Source: Guadua angustifolia (Eukaryota > Streptophyta > Magnoliopsida > Poales > Poaceae). From it: 64,000 nt of DNA. Numbering within the stretch: the stretch's first letter is position 1; every line of letters begins with the position of its first letter. The stretch is from positions 53,256,626-53,320,625 of the forward strand of contig CM070505.1 in the NCBI GenBank assembly GCA_036346375.1, read 5' to 3'. Under the pieces are notes generated by a model. That model was not told where the DNA came from and made no database searches. It was given only the letters and a program-made list of their open reading frames with translations. Positions 32,420 through 44,837 of this stretch are shown here, piece after piece. Made by a program: the position numbers and the translations under genes.

Positions 32420-35400
32420 TGTTATAGTGACCCCATTTTACATAAATGTAAAATGGAAATCTTATATGCATCTGATTGCTAGTCCCATGATCAGTAGCTA
32501 GCACGCACATTTACAACAATTGATATCACATCCGTACTCTTTATTACAAATAATAAAGATATTATACACAATAAGGTCTTACAATTCAGAGAAATGCAGC
32601 GGAAAGAATGAAAGTCTTGTAGTGTGCCCATCCAAACCCTCAGGCAACTGACAAGGTATAAACCCCAGAAAGATCTCGATAACATTCCCGAATCCTGCGT
32701 AGAATAGTTTCATCGAGCTATTCTGATTCTTTACCTAAAAACAATGAATAAGCAAGGGTGAGTACTTGCGTACTCAGCAAGACTTTAGCGAATCCTATAA
32801 TACATGCAGGCCATTCAAAGGAAAGGCTTTCATGGTTATTTTGCAGAAAGCTAATTTGCAGAAGAATTTACTGATGAGTATAACATAAACGGAATTTAAG
32901 TAAAAGCAATTTAATATATAAGTATGAATTAGTAAATTGTACGAACCTCAGTTCCTTCGATCATCTCCATGAATCAATCATTGATTTCACATATCAATCC
33001 GAAATAATTCCTTTCCAACAAGGATATCCAATCCGAATCATGATGCTCAACAGCACATATCCAAATCCACATTTTGTAAAATAAAAACAAATAACTAATG
33101 CAGGCGCACCAAGTGTCCCATGACCGCGGGAACGGCTTTTCGAAAAGATTTACACTCTGCAGAGGTGTACAGCTTTACCCACAAGACATGACTGACTCTT
33201 TGTGCAAGCTATTAGCACACTTCCTTTGGTGTGCCGTAGAGAGTCATGACATAACCGTTACATTACCTAATCCTAACTTTGCACCGGCCGGGCGAAAACC
33301 CACAATATGGCGGAAGAACTTCGGAGCATAGAAATGATGGAACTTCCCCACAGTGGCGTACACCGTTGTATCGATAGCGTTTGATCCATGATCACCTCGG
33401 TGTGGGCGTCCTTGAGCAATCCATTAAGGAACAGCTCGTACTTCTCCGACCTTCAATGTGCAAAGCTAGTTTCAAGTAACTTAATAGGTTAAGGCTGTCC
33501 CATACCAGCACTTGTGGTTGTACGGAAAGACTTGGATATAACGTACAATTAGTTCGGTCCTTAATCCGATACGGGCAATAATCTCCCCCTAATCTACGTG
33601 CAAGCCCTTCTGCACATCTGGCTAATGCCAATAATTGCCCGCACCGATATTATAATTTGATTTTCATTTTTAATTAAAATAACCAAAATCACTATCATGT
33701 CTCAACAAGTCTAAGAATCATCATCATGCCTCAGCATATCCAAGTATCATTTGATCAATGTCTCAAATCATATCCAGGTTTCATTTGATCTATGCCTCAA
33801 TTCGATGTATACCAAGTCTAAAGCATGGCTAAGCAAGATTATTAAATATCGTGTATACCCAGAGTGACATTATATATTGTCTAACCATGTTTCTAAGGTG
33901 TCAAGGTTCACAGATCCATTATATCAAGGAGGTTTTAGGAATTCAAAGGTATAACTACTATTGCCCACAATATAGCAGATTTTAATGAATATACGCATGC
34001 AATAAAAACATTTAATGAAAACATTTGTAAATCTGGGATCAACATGGTCAAAGGGGGTTCTTGCCTTGCTTACGACGAAGTCGAGGTTGTAGTCGACGAT
34101 GGAAGTCATTACGTCGAATTCTACACGTCGATCAATGGAAATATAGCAAATAACAGACTTCAATAAGGGCAAAAGAAAAATAGATAGAAAGAACAAATAA
34201 AACTCTTCATAAGAAACAGGGATTGCTCTTTATAAATTTATTAATTTTATTTTACGAATTTATGATGCAAAAATTGGTTAAGATTAAATAAATATGATCG
34301 TTTCAGGCTTAAGGTGAATTCTTACCTTTAATTAGGATTTAGATTCAAAACAACATTTAATTAATATTCTAGTTATAAAAGGCTAATTTATTGATTTAGG
34401 CTACTAGCATTATTTACGATATCGAGAAGGTTACGGTGATACAAATATTACAACTGATGATTTCTTATTTAAACTCAAGGTTCATTTATTTATATTACGC
34501 ACTGACGTAATGTGAATACTTAGGGTTATTAGGCTACCAAGATTAATATGCAAACCTTAATAAAATAAGGTTATTTTTATAGAATATGGTAGTATGAACT
34601 TTGCAGAGTATTTCTAAACTTGTTTTACTGATTTTAGCATTTAAATAAGTTATTTTATTAACTGGTGAAATAGTATAGGTGATCACAACGCAAACCCTAA
34701 ATCGGTCAATATTCAACTTAAGTTTGCGGCTACACTATACATGATTCTTTACTCATTTTTCAGGTGTTAGCCAGGCGAGATTCTAGAAATGTTTTAAAAT
34801 TGGTTTGGCATTATTTTAGCTTTAACTGCAATAGATTATCTATTCGGTTATCGTTATAATTTGCATTTCCTTATGGTAAAAGAATGAAAACTGAACCTTA
34901 TTCATTATTCCAAATATTTTCGTATATTTAGGTTTTTACTGTTTTCAAGAATTTAACACAAATTACTTTATCATTTTATGAGCTATCATGCTATTATTTT
35001 TTGTTAATGGTTATAATAGGGTTCACTAATGGTTATAAAGCAAATAATATGAACTTAGTTCAAAAATTAAACATTTTTACATATTTGAGTTTATTATGAT
35101 TCGAGGAACATAAAAAAATTATTTGATGATTTTAGGGATTATATTTTACATGGATGCGATAATATCCATAATAGGTTTATTCTAAGTTTTAATTTTAATA
35201 TTTGTTCTGCAATATAAAAATTCAATATTTTTGTATATTTGAATTCATATTGATCTTATCATCATATAAATATTTATTTCAATATTTTATGACTTATTCG
35301 CACAAACTTTTATTAAAGACCATAATGGGATATTAATCAAAGTTTAATTTAAATAATTATACAGCAGTTCAAAAATTAAATATTTTTGTATATTTGGATT

Positions 35401-35627
35401 CTTTCTAATTTTAGATGAATATAAAAATTTATTTCACTTTATTTTGTTGTTGGTTCAAAAGTTACAAGCATATGTATTTTATTAGGTTGGAAATTCTTTG
35501 GAAAAATCTGAATCGTTTTCTCGGATGGGTGGCGCCTTACCCTTTGAATTGGGAACACTGCTTGAGGTGACGAAGGACCGCTTAGCGTGCCCGAACGAGG
35601 GGCGGTGGCGAGGCTTGCTTGGCGAAG

Positions 35628-35818
35628 TGTAATGTCTGTGGGACCCGGTGTCGATGTAAGAGGAAGAGGCTTAAAAGCCAACCAGGGAGCGGCCAAGGGA
35701 ATGGGCGAAAAAAGTGAATATCGTTTACGTCTTCTTCCTCGTTTTCTTCTTCTCCAAGCCTGGCGATTGGCGTTCTTGGCGATCTCCGTCTGGAGTTTCG
35801 GTGCCAAGGGACATGACA
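35628..35818 (+). repeat. R2 5' LTR
   Basis: 191 bp, TGTAATGTC...ACATGACA; followed by the primer-binding site at 35821-35833. Confidence 0.9.
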
Positions 35819-35820
35819 AG

Positions 35821-35833
35821 TTGGTATCGAGGC
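35821..35833 (+). other. R2 primer-binding site
   Basis: TTGGTATCGAGGC resembles the Met-tRNA complementary site TGGTATCAGAGC, two bases after the LTR. Confidence 0.7.
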
Positions 35834-37724
35834 GACTCGATCTGTGTCGGTCTTGAGCCTGTGGCGGATTTCGCATGGAGTCGTCTTCTCCATCGAGAGA
35901 TCCCGATCGATCCGGGCCCACCGCCGACGGAGAAGCGAGTCCTTGCATCCGGGGTGGTGGCTCGGCGGGGGCGGCGTGGGCGCGATGAGCAGTGCCGTCG
36001 GAGTGGTATGAAGAGTTCGTCTTGCGTCGGCAAATTTTGGTCGAGCAGATGGAGGTGATCGCTTTCGAGCGGTGGCCTTGTTGAGCGTGGGGAAAGCCGT
36101 GGAGTTCAACGAGAGATGAAGAAGGGACTTGACCTCGACAAAGAATCTGGTAACTCCTGCGGCTCTGGCTGAGCAAAACCGGAAGGAACACTAGTCATGT
36201 TCACTAGTTCGATGCCATATAGATGCTCGGCCGATGGTCATTGAAACCAAAGTGATAAATGGGCGGCTATCCAAAGAACTAAGGGAAGGCGGAAGTACTT
36301 CTTGCCCAAATTGAATTCTCAATCGCGGTTTGTAAAGTGGTGCTACGAAAAAGAGGTTCCTCTGTACAAGCATATAGCAACGATAAGTGTGGTGATGAGG
36401 TATTGGCGATTTAAGATCCATGGACAGCTTAAGAAAGGATTAGGAAGGAGATCGGTTAACAGAACAAACTCACCTAGGCAGCGATCGGAATGTACTAGGA
36501 CTTCTTGGAAACAGGGGATAAAGATGGTGTTAGTGCGGCATTACCTCTGAAATATCCGGCGAGTTCACTCGATGCTTCCATGAGCTCACCTAGTCATAAG
36601 AAGCTGAAGGTAATCAATCGAAAATCTTATCAACGTTGCTTGGCTCATCTCATTTTGGGAGGAAATCTGATTCGGATGGAGGAATCGGTGTCCACCAAAA
36701 GAACATATCTGGGTGAAGTTTACGATAGTGCTCCATATGCAATATACTCAGGAGTCACTTTGGTAACTTTGTGGATCTACATCCCTTAAACAGATAGCTC
36801 AAAGTCAACAAATGAGAAGCATCGAGGAACATGTCAAGAAAGTTGAGAGCCCTCTCTAATGGCTTTGGACTATCGGTTTATTGTCGAACAGAGTGCTGTG
36901 TGAGTAAATTGCTTGATCATATTGGTCTTTGAAGACACGAGGATGTTATCATCGGCGACAAGATTTAAATCAATATCCTTGAGCTCTGCTTACAACAAAT
37001 ACATGACACCGCTTTCGCCATGTTCGGATACGAGGATCCTATCGACCATGCCATCTGCCAATTCATCTGAAATAGCCAAAAGAATGGTTCGGCGATGAAT
37101 GACTCTTCCGAGGAAAGGTCTTTCTCATTTTCTCCATATATGAATCCTTGCCAAATCAATCTTGATTATTTTGATTACCGTGCAATGAGCGAAAGATGTT
37201 GGATATAAGGCTGGCGATAAGCACCATGGAAATTGGAGCAACAACGTGGGTGCGTCACGACAACGAAGTCGACCACACTTCTCACTTGGAAAACCACAAT
37301 GTGGGTGAATGTTTAGGAAATGGGCGACGGTGCAACAACCTTCGAAATGAAATATGATTTGAGAAATTTGAATCCCAATGTTTCTTCATCGAAGTTGGTT
37401 ACCTTTCGACCTTGCAAATTTTCATCTGAACTTAATGTGCTGCTTGATGCTCATGATCGACCCATTTATAAATCTATGCTTCTGTTATTCCTACTTATAA
37501 TACTCCAAAATGTTAGGAGAAGCTGGAACTACATGTTATATGCCCAGTGACAAGATTGGGTTGGTTGTCGGTAAAGGATTGGAGTATTGGGAGGATGACA
37601 GTCAATAATACTTGAAATTGGGCTTGATGTGCAATGGGATCCGGAATTAGGGAGTTGTTCTTGTGAATGCAATGTCGAGAGACTACGCCATTGCTTGGGG
37701 ACAAGCAATGTTTCGAGGCGATAA

Positions 37725-37916
37725 TGTAATGTCGTGGGACCCGTGTCGATGTAAAGAGGAAGAGGCTTAAAAGCCAACCTTCGAGGCGGCCAAGGGAATG
37801 GGCGAAAAAAAGTGAATATCGTTTGTCTTCTTCCTCGTTTTCTTCTTCTCCAAGCCTGGCGATTGGCGTTCTTGGCGATCTCCGTCTGGAGTTTCCAGTG
37901 ACCAAGGGACATGACA
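37725..37916 (+). repeat. R2 3' LTR
   Basis: 192 bp copy of 35628-35818; small indels and a few substitutions separate the two. Confidence 0.9.
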
Positions 37917-40103
37917 CGAAGGAAGGCGGAACCGCGAACTAACTCCATGGAAGGCTAAAGCTGGTCATGCGCACCCTTTGATGGTCGTTTGGTGGTAAGG
38001 GGCGGTGGGAAGGTGGTTGCCATCGAGAGGCGGCGGCACTCACGGCGGCTCACCGTGAAGCAACATCAATCGCTTTCTTCACAAATTAAGCGCCGGGTGA
38101 GCATCGGTGAGCCATCGGGAACTTGATTTTGGGTTTTATTTGAAGAACTTACATGCGAGGATGAGCCGCCACCGTGCGTGTCCATGGCGGAAGGAGGAGC
38201 ATGGTGGGGCGGCTCACCGGAGAAGATGAGGTTGATTTGTGGTGGGGATAAGCTCGGAGTGCACAAGGAAGCTCATGCTTGGATAGCTCGGGTTGAATCG
38301 GAGTGTAGCGGTGTCATGGATTCCCCCTTCGGGTCTTCACCGGAAATGGGGAAGGAGAGGCGGTTGCTTGCAGGAAAGGCTCGAGGTGAATGGTAGTGGT
38401 GATGGTCTCTGGAGGTTAGCCGTGTTGGGCTTTATAAGCGGAGTCGAGGCAGTTCGGCGGAGGCTTGGTGGATGGGGATCGGTGTGGTATTGAGATTATC
38501 TCCTGCCGATATTTGCGGTGATTCATTGCCGTGGCAAGCTTAGCGAGAAAATGGTTGCCGTGGCGAGTTATAGCAAGGTCTTTGGCGAGAGGAGTTACTC
38601 AAAGTCGTGCCGTGGCAAGGATCGATGGTCGGGCTTTCTTGGTAACAAATCGCGGAGCGGAGGAGAACGGCAGAAGCTTTTATTTGGCGATTCGGCGCCT
38701 GGCGAAACCTGGCGAGGGCGTGGCAGCGAGGAGGAGGTGGCGTGTAATCAGCGAAGTGTGTGGCGAGGCGAAGGAGCTCGACCAAATCGTCTGCGTGGCA
38801 AGGTTGAGTGATCGATCGTTAAGCCGTGGCAGCGATCCGTGCGGGGAGGATAAAGCGGCAAGACTTCGCGACGAGTTCGAGGGGCGGCGGCGCAGGTGTG
38901 CAAAGAGTGGCGGTCGGCGTGCCTCGGGCGAAAATTCTTGGCTAGTGGCGATAAGGATCGGCGATCTTGGCTCGATCTCTGCCTTGAGCTTCATCGTGAG
39001 ACAGAGAGGAAGAGGTGAGGAAGAAGAGTGGGCGATGGGCGGCGTGTGGGGTCAAGGGTCCACAAGGCGAGGAAAGAAAGAAGAAAAAGGCATCTTGGCT
39101 CGATCTTTGCGGTGTGCTCTGGTGAAGGAGGTGAGCAGAGGGAAGAAGAAAGGAGAACGAGGAAAGAGATGACCAGTGGACCATGGGCCACTCGGCAGGA
39201 GAGGAAGAGGAAATGAAAACAGCCAGGTGCAGTGGATGGACGACAAGTGGCGGATCCTACGGTTGAGATTTGGACTGACTCAAAAAGAAAGGCTGAGGTC
39301 GGCTTGATCTTCTGATTAGAGTTGCCAAAATGAATGAAGAATTTACAATACTTTTTATTAAGGTTGGTCAGGTGAATTTAAGGTCTCAGAAAAATTTTGA
39401 GATAAAGAATCTTTGTAATTATTTTATTAAAATTCTGACAGTGCATTAATTGAATTTCTGATCATTCTATTTTATTTTTAATTGGAGCCCAAAACTGAGT
39501 TAATATTTTATGATAATTTTATTGAACATCTGAAATATCATTTTAAATATTATGTACAATTTTCAGAATTTTATATTTGATATTTAAATAATTAAAATTC
39601 TGACATTGCTATTTACAGATTTATTCACTTTCTGTTTTGAATTTCTAAATATTTCAAATGTAAGTTTTCATTTTTGATCTTTTTACCAGAGATAGATATG
39701 GGACTTAGGTTTGCATGGTAAAAATATCATCTTTAGGTGAGACTTGTATATTGTTACAAAAATCTGACATGTCTTCAAATTAGATTTCTTGTCTTTTATC
39801 ATTTTGCCATTTCAATGAATTTGACTTTTCTTGCAATTACAAAAGTTCAAGAAGATGCAAAAGGATTCAGAAATTGAAATTCAAATCAAGATTTCAATTC
39901 AACTCAGTTTTGGTATTTTATTTATTTTGAGAATAATGATTTTAAGTTTTGAAATCTTCCTTTTCATTAAGTTTATAATGGGAGAAATGAGGAAAGAATA
40001 TTGTTCAAGATCAAAATCTTGATTTAGATTAAACTTTTAATTCATTTACATTTTCAAATATAAAACTTTTATTTTTACCTATTTTCAAATTCTGAGTGTT
40101 ACA

Positions 40104-42168
40104 CGCGCTTCTCCCTGCGCTTTGGCTTCTTCTTCTGCTCCGCCTCCTGCCGCACCTCCCTGTGCCGCCGCCTCTGGCCGACGCCGACGAGCCCCTCCGG
40201 TGAGTTCCCCTCCAGCGAGCGCCCTCTCTTTCCCTTGGCCTCTCCTCCATTGCTTCCATACGCAGCTCCTTTTGCTTCTTTGTTTTTGCGTTGTTCTCTG
40301 TACAGACTCATTTGAGAAGAAGCATTGAGCCTATGACATGTGGGGCCAGCTGTAAGTGAGATAAGAAAATCAGAAATTGGAGAAAAAGAAAGATTCCAAA
40401 GGAATATTCCTCGGTTTTCCAATTTTCAGGATTTTGAGAATTCAAACAATTGTTTCTTCTCCGTCGTAACTCCGAATCGAGTGATTCCAATTGCTAAATT
40501 CATCTAAATTCATCCTCTATCTGTTAGTATTTTTATTATAATTTTTAGTTTTGGTTAAATTTATTTTATTCTTTTTGTGCATCGTTTTGCGCGTAGCCGA
40601 AGAAGCGGTTGTCATCGCCAACGAAGCAGAAGACTTTTAGAGTAGCGCATCGCACCTCATCGACGAAGGCAAGTCGTAGTCCTTTGATCATATTGAGCAG
40701 GTGATACAAACACTATTTACTGGGAATAGCTATATGCCAAATTTTCATTATGCCACCTTGATTAATTGAGATGTCATGTATCCATTGTCACCCTAGGTTG
40801 GGTTGTTTACTAGTTGGACATAATTGTAGTACCAACATTGGGTTAACGTAGCTATGCTTAGACACCTTAGTAAATGCGTTGGGATTCATATCACTGTGAA
40901 CTAATGTTAATTTTGACCTAATGAGATATTGAATTGTGGTCATTGACCCTTTGTTGTAAAACTTGTTGTACCATGGCGGGGATGCCATTGGTCTTGGTTG
41001 AACAAAATGTTTTCCCTCGGACAGCGATCGTGCGATAAAGGGGTCTTGTCTAGCATATTGGGATGTGGTTGTCTTGCTTGAGATAATTTAAGGACTTAAT
41101 CTTGTGCGCCATTGAACTAGGCCTAACCGTGCAACCGCAAGTCTGGTATGGGACAGACCTAGCTGATTAATTTGCAATGTCTAGTCTTAAGTACTGCCAA
41201 ATGTTGGTGTGGGTTCCGGGTTAGGCGGGTAGATTCACAAGGCTCAAGAGGGGCCCCGAGGGCTAAACCTTAGAGGCGATCTTGAGTTTAGACATGCATT
41301 GTAAAGGCTTTGTTATGATATCTCTGCGACACACCAAAGGAAGTGTGTTATTACAGTTGCGCCAAGAGATGTTCATGTCTTGTGGGTAAAATTGTACAAC
41401 CTCTGCAGAGTGTCAAACTATTGAATAGCCGTGTCATGGTCATGGACAAGCAGGAATTTCACATGGGGTATAGAGTGTTTTCTTGAAATGTGGAATTGTT
41501 GGAATGGGAGCAGGGAGTTATTTGTTGTTACTGTTGTCTAAAACTATCTTTGTTGAATTGTGTGGTTGATACTTGTTTCAAATGATGTAGGGTGATGCCT
41601 CGTCATTACATTCATGTTGTCTACCGTTGATTTACGATTAATTATTATTGTTTTATCAATCGCCTTCAATCTAATTATTGTATTTAAATTCAAGTTATTG
41701 CTTTACGCAAATGAACCCTATGACTATCCTTTGACAAGCCGTGCATGAATATGTTGCATCATTTTCCCTCGGCTTGTTGAGTACGTTTTGTACTCATGGC
41801 TTTACGCCCATGTTGTTCGGTTGTCGAGGAAGAACCAGGAATGAATATCAAGAGGAGGAATACTATGAAGACTCGTGGACTAGGAAGGCGTTCCCAGGCG
41901 ATTGCTGTGGCATGTCAGATAGCCTAAGTTATTATGTTTCATTTGCAAGTTTCACTTGTTTCTTAAGCCAAGAGGCATTGGTGTATGAACCTTGACCATA
42001 AAGTCATTTGCTTTATTCAATAATAATTTGCTTCTTCTTAGTTATTTCGAGGTATGGAATGATATGTCATCTATGTTTCCACTGTGTGCACTAGCGTGAT
42101 CCTGGACTAGTGCAGTATACACAGAGGGTTTCGGATTTGCTTATCCGGGTCCCGACAAGCAGTAGTGC
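40104..42168 (+). repeat. G1 3' LTR, second part (3'-truncated)
   Basis: Matches the 5' LTR from about 23920 to 25953, including the CTCTGCAGAG palindrome (41401-41410) and the TGAGTAC hairpin (41778-41796). It stops at the junction with R3, so the last ~600 bp of the LTR are absent. The 84-codon open frame at 41741-41995 is inside the LTR and is not open in the 5' copy. Confidence 0.88.
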
Positions 42169-42775
42169 CGCCTGTATCGTATGGGGGCAGTTAACGGGAG
42201 TTAAAGCGTTGTGTGGGAGTTTTTCTTCTCTTCCTCCCTACCTTTTGGCCGACTCTTCCTCTCCCTTCTTTTCTTTCTAGCACTCTCTCTCCCTCTCAAA
42301 CCCTAAAACCAAATCTCCATCAAGTTTGAGCAATCTCTGCATTTCTTCACTTAAATCTCATGCTCAAGCCTCTCTCCTTCAAGAGGTAATCTTTTTTTCT
42401 TCTTCTCAACTCTCCCATGTTAAATCTAGGGTTTGTTGAAAACATTGTGAATATAAGCAATTTTGCTCAAATCTCTTGTTAAAACTTGATGGATTATGAT
42501 GAATATAAGTCATCACTTGCGATTCAATCACTCAATCCATGCTTAACATAAGATTTTCAAAAATAGGGATTCGGTGCTACCGTCCCCTGCACCGGCTGTG
42601 CATGGCTGGCACTACCGACCTCCCTGAGCGGTAGTGTCGCCCTTGTACAGCAAGCACAAGGGTTGTAGCAACTAATGCTTACCCATTTCAATTCGCTTAT
42701 ATACCTCTCAAACTTTATCAAAAAAAATTACCTTGGTCATTCTTTCACTTCCTATTCATTTTTTTGCCCCAGAAT

Positions 42776-44221
42776 ATGCCGCGAACAAGGAATCCTTCTA
42801 GGGTTGGTTATTCTAGGCATCAAGGGCGTGGTTGTGTTAGGAAAACTTCGCAAGGACGTGGAGTTCCTATGCCTGACACTGACAGTGGTAGTGATGTTGA
42901 TTCCTTCACCATTGCCATGAGGGCTTCAGCGGCTTCTAGAAAAGACTCAGCTGGCACTTTCAGTTTTAAAAAAGGGAAGGGCCCTGTGGTTGAGTCACAA
43001 GAAGAGGAAGTATATGAGAGGCAGGAAGAAGAAGATCAAATAGAGCAGGAAGAAAGTGAGGATAAGGAGTTGCCTCAAGAAGGGATATATAAGAATGATC
43101 CCTCTCAAATAAAGAGTGACAAGTATCATTCTCAGGGGAAAAAATCAGTATCTCTTACCCCACAACACCACCGACCCTAGATTTCACTCTCCCTTTCAGC
43201 AAAAGGTTTATGAGCAGATTTATTTAGACAAGGAATTTATAAATCAGAGATGGATTAGTTGGAGTCACATTAGGGATCAGCCGAACTTTGTAGGCATCCC
43301 TGAGCTTTTTGGAGGCACTGGGTTATATCATTTTCTTGGGGGGAGAACTGATTACATTGAAAAACTCATCAGACAATTCTACACCACTCTGTTCATTCCT
43401 GAGACCTTCGATTCTCTCACTTGGATGACAGACTCTTGATTTTACACAGCTACAAAAGAGGACTTTGAGCATGCTTTGGGGATCTTCCATAGTGGGTTCC
43501 CACAAATTCGTGATGATCCGATCCTGAGTCTAAGTGCTGTTGTAGACTTTTATGATCAGTCTCGAGCGGTCAAGCTTGGAAAGCTCACAGGGCTTCGCCT
43601 CCAGCCTAGCATGGTTAATAAGATCATAAGGTCACAATTCATCCAAAAAGTAGAAAACTTTAATGACATAAGGGGCTATGCCTGGAATTTGATTGCAAAG
43701 ATTATGTCAAAACAAAAGTTCGATGTGATAAACTTTATTATGAGAGAAATGAAGCAGTCTGCTAGAGAAAGGGGTAGGACGATCTACTTCACTCTCTACA
43801 TTATGGCCCTGCTCATGAGGATGGTAGGATATAACGGTCCTACTCCCACTCTCCACAAACCTTACAAGCCCCGGGTTGCTCCTCCTCAAGTCCTGCATTA
43901 TATTGCCCAAAAATAGTATCTGCAATAGTTAGAGAGAGAGAGTGAGCAAACTCAAGCCTAAGAACAAGTAGCACAAGCAAACCTGGCACCTAACGCTTTT
44001 CTTGCTGGCCTTGAGAGCCTGCGATCTGACTTGATGGGTCAATTTGCCTTTGTTTCTGAATATCAATTTCCAACCCGTCAAATGGTCAAGCAAGTTAAGG
44101 AGCGCATGGATGGCACAGGCGCGACAGTTGATCAGATTCATGATGAGCTTCTTCTTGTCACATTCCATCATTTTGGCCATGGCCAAGGACGTAGTAGTGA
44201 TCCTCCTCCTTCTCCTGCTTG
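42776..44221 (+). pseudogene. R3 gag-like gene (plant retrotransposon protein)
   Basis: The start is chosen at MPRTRNPSRVGYSRHQGRG (42776), which follows an AT-rich leader. The N-terminal third is basic then strongly acidic (EEEVYERQEEEDQIEQEESED). One frame change near 43180 leads to QQKVYEQIYLDKEFINQRW, IPELFGGTGLYHFLGG, KLIRQFYTTLFIPETFDSLTW, a stop at 43437, FYTATKEDFEHALGIFHSGF, and a helical region to 43916 (MVNKIIRSQFIQKVENF). After a stop the C-terminal part (43930-44221) resumes with NAFLAGLESLRSDLMGQF and ends in a Pro-rich tail. The layout resembles the plant transposon-protein/gag family of non-autonomous grass elements. It has three interruptions, is otherwise well preserved, and is less decayed than R1. 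Confidence 0.6.
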
Positions 44222-44837
44222 ATTGCTCTTTTGGTACTTGATGACAAAGGGCGAGAAGTGATGAAGTGAAGATTAGGAGTGTTCTTCGAGGGTTAGCTTT
44301 AGTGCTTTAGACTTATACACACACACACACTTTATGTAAGCTAATGAACCTCGTTATCTTTTGGTTGTGGTTGAACTATTGTCTTATGTAACTTTGCTTT
44401 TGGATGATTGTGGTTATCTTGGACATTTAATAGCTTACTTTGCTTATGAGTTTAAATGCTTATCTGTGTTTGAGATTATTCATATCTCATACTCATAAGC
44501 TTATTACCTCATATTCATGATGGATATATTCATTGCATATATTGTTATACTTGGATTCAATATATAATCGAAACTCTGCCAAAATTTCCAAAAACTCACA
44601 ATTATGCATTAACTTAAATCAACATCCATACACAATTTTAGGGGGGGGGGTTATGAAAAGCTCAAAATGTCTTTTCACTCACTTTCAAATGCATCTTCCT
44701 CAAAAAGGATAAAATGTCATTTCAAGCAAATTACATTCTAGGGTACAATTTTTTCATACATTTTATGTACTCAAAATCAATTTCAATTATCTATAATTAT
44801 ACAAGGGTTGTCATCAATTACCAAAAAGGGAGAAATT

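Larger units (their letters stand above)
35628..37916 (+). mobile_element. R2: small LTR retroelement (2.29 kb) inside S1
   Basis: Complete ends: LTRs 35628-35818 and 37725-37916 (about 94% alike by eye), perfect 5-bp duplication CGAAG at 35623-35627 and 37917-37921, and primer site TTGGTATCGAGGC at 35821. The upstream edge of the 3' LTR carries ACAAGCAATGTTTCGAGGCG, the usual polypurine-side word of this group with the purine run eroded. The 1.9-kb interior has short open frames only (36302-36550, 36505-36789, 37320-37550) with no clear gag or pol. It is therefore non-autonomous, and the interior may include captured or scrambled sequence. Confidence 0.85.
32420..40103 (-). mobile_element. 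S1: probable solo LTR of a gypsy family related to N1, inserted in the G1 3' LTR
   Basis: Boundaries are TGTTATAG at 32420 and GTGTTACA ending at 40103, so in minus orientation it starts TGTAACACTCAG and ends ACTATAACA, as LTRs do (TG...CA). Flanks are CGCCA and CGCGC, an imperfect 5-bp duplication. Removing it restores the G1 LTR seen at about 23905. Several blocks resemble the N1 LTR: TGATCAGTAGCTAGC near 32489, the TGAGTAC hairpin (32759-32776) and ACACTCTGCAGAGG (33153). No gag, pol or primer site is found, so I read it as one LTR of about 5.4 kb plus nested R2. Open frames at 38178-39246 are GC-rich LTR sequence. Confidence 0.7.
22831..42168 (+). mobile_element. G1: Ty3/gypsy chromovirus (Tekay/Del-like), split by S1
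   Basis: Plus-strand LTR retrotransposon. It has a 5' LTR (first ~228 bp displaced by CACTA-2), primer-binding site, gag, protease, RT, RNase H, integrase, chromodomain, polypurine tract, and a 3' LTR divided by S1 and cut short at 42168. The chromodomain after the GPY/F module and LTRs of about 4 kb point to the Tekay/Del group of plant chromoviruses. All genes are interrupted by stops or frame changes, so the copy is dead as written. The 3' LTR ends abruptly against R3; its last ~600 bp are missing. Confidence 0.88.

Noticed and set aside
35439..36191. 250- and 175-codon minus-strand frames
   Set aside because: They run antisense across the R2 LTR and leader and stop matching any protein pattern; they are overlapping frames of GC-rich leader sequence.
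36320..36400. Possible captured enolase fragment (VPLYKHIA)
   Set aside because: Only an eight-residue match; the following residues do not continue the enolase pattern and no other enolase motif is found in R2.
38178..39246. Several overlapping open frames up to 213 codons
   Set aside because: GC-rich LTR sequence of S1 open on both strands, with Arg/Gly/Ser-rich peptides and no domain.
41741..41995. 84-codon frame NEYQEEEYYEDSW as a small gene
   Set aside because: Located in the G1 3' LTR; the 5' LTR copy (about 25640-25800) has a frame change, so coding is not supported.
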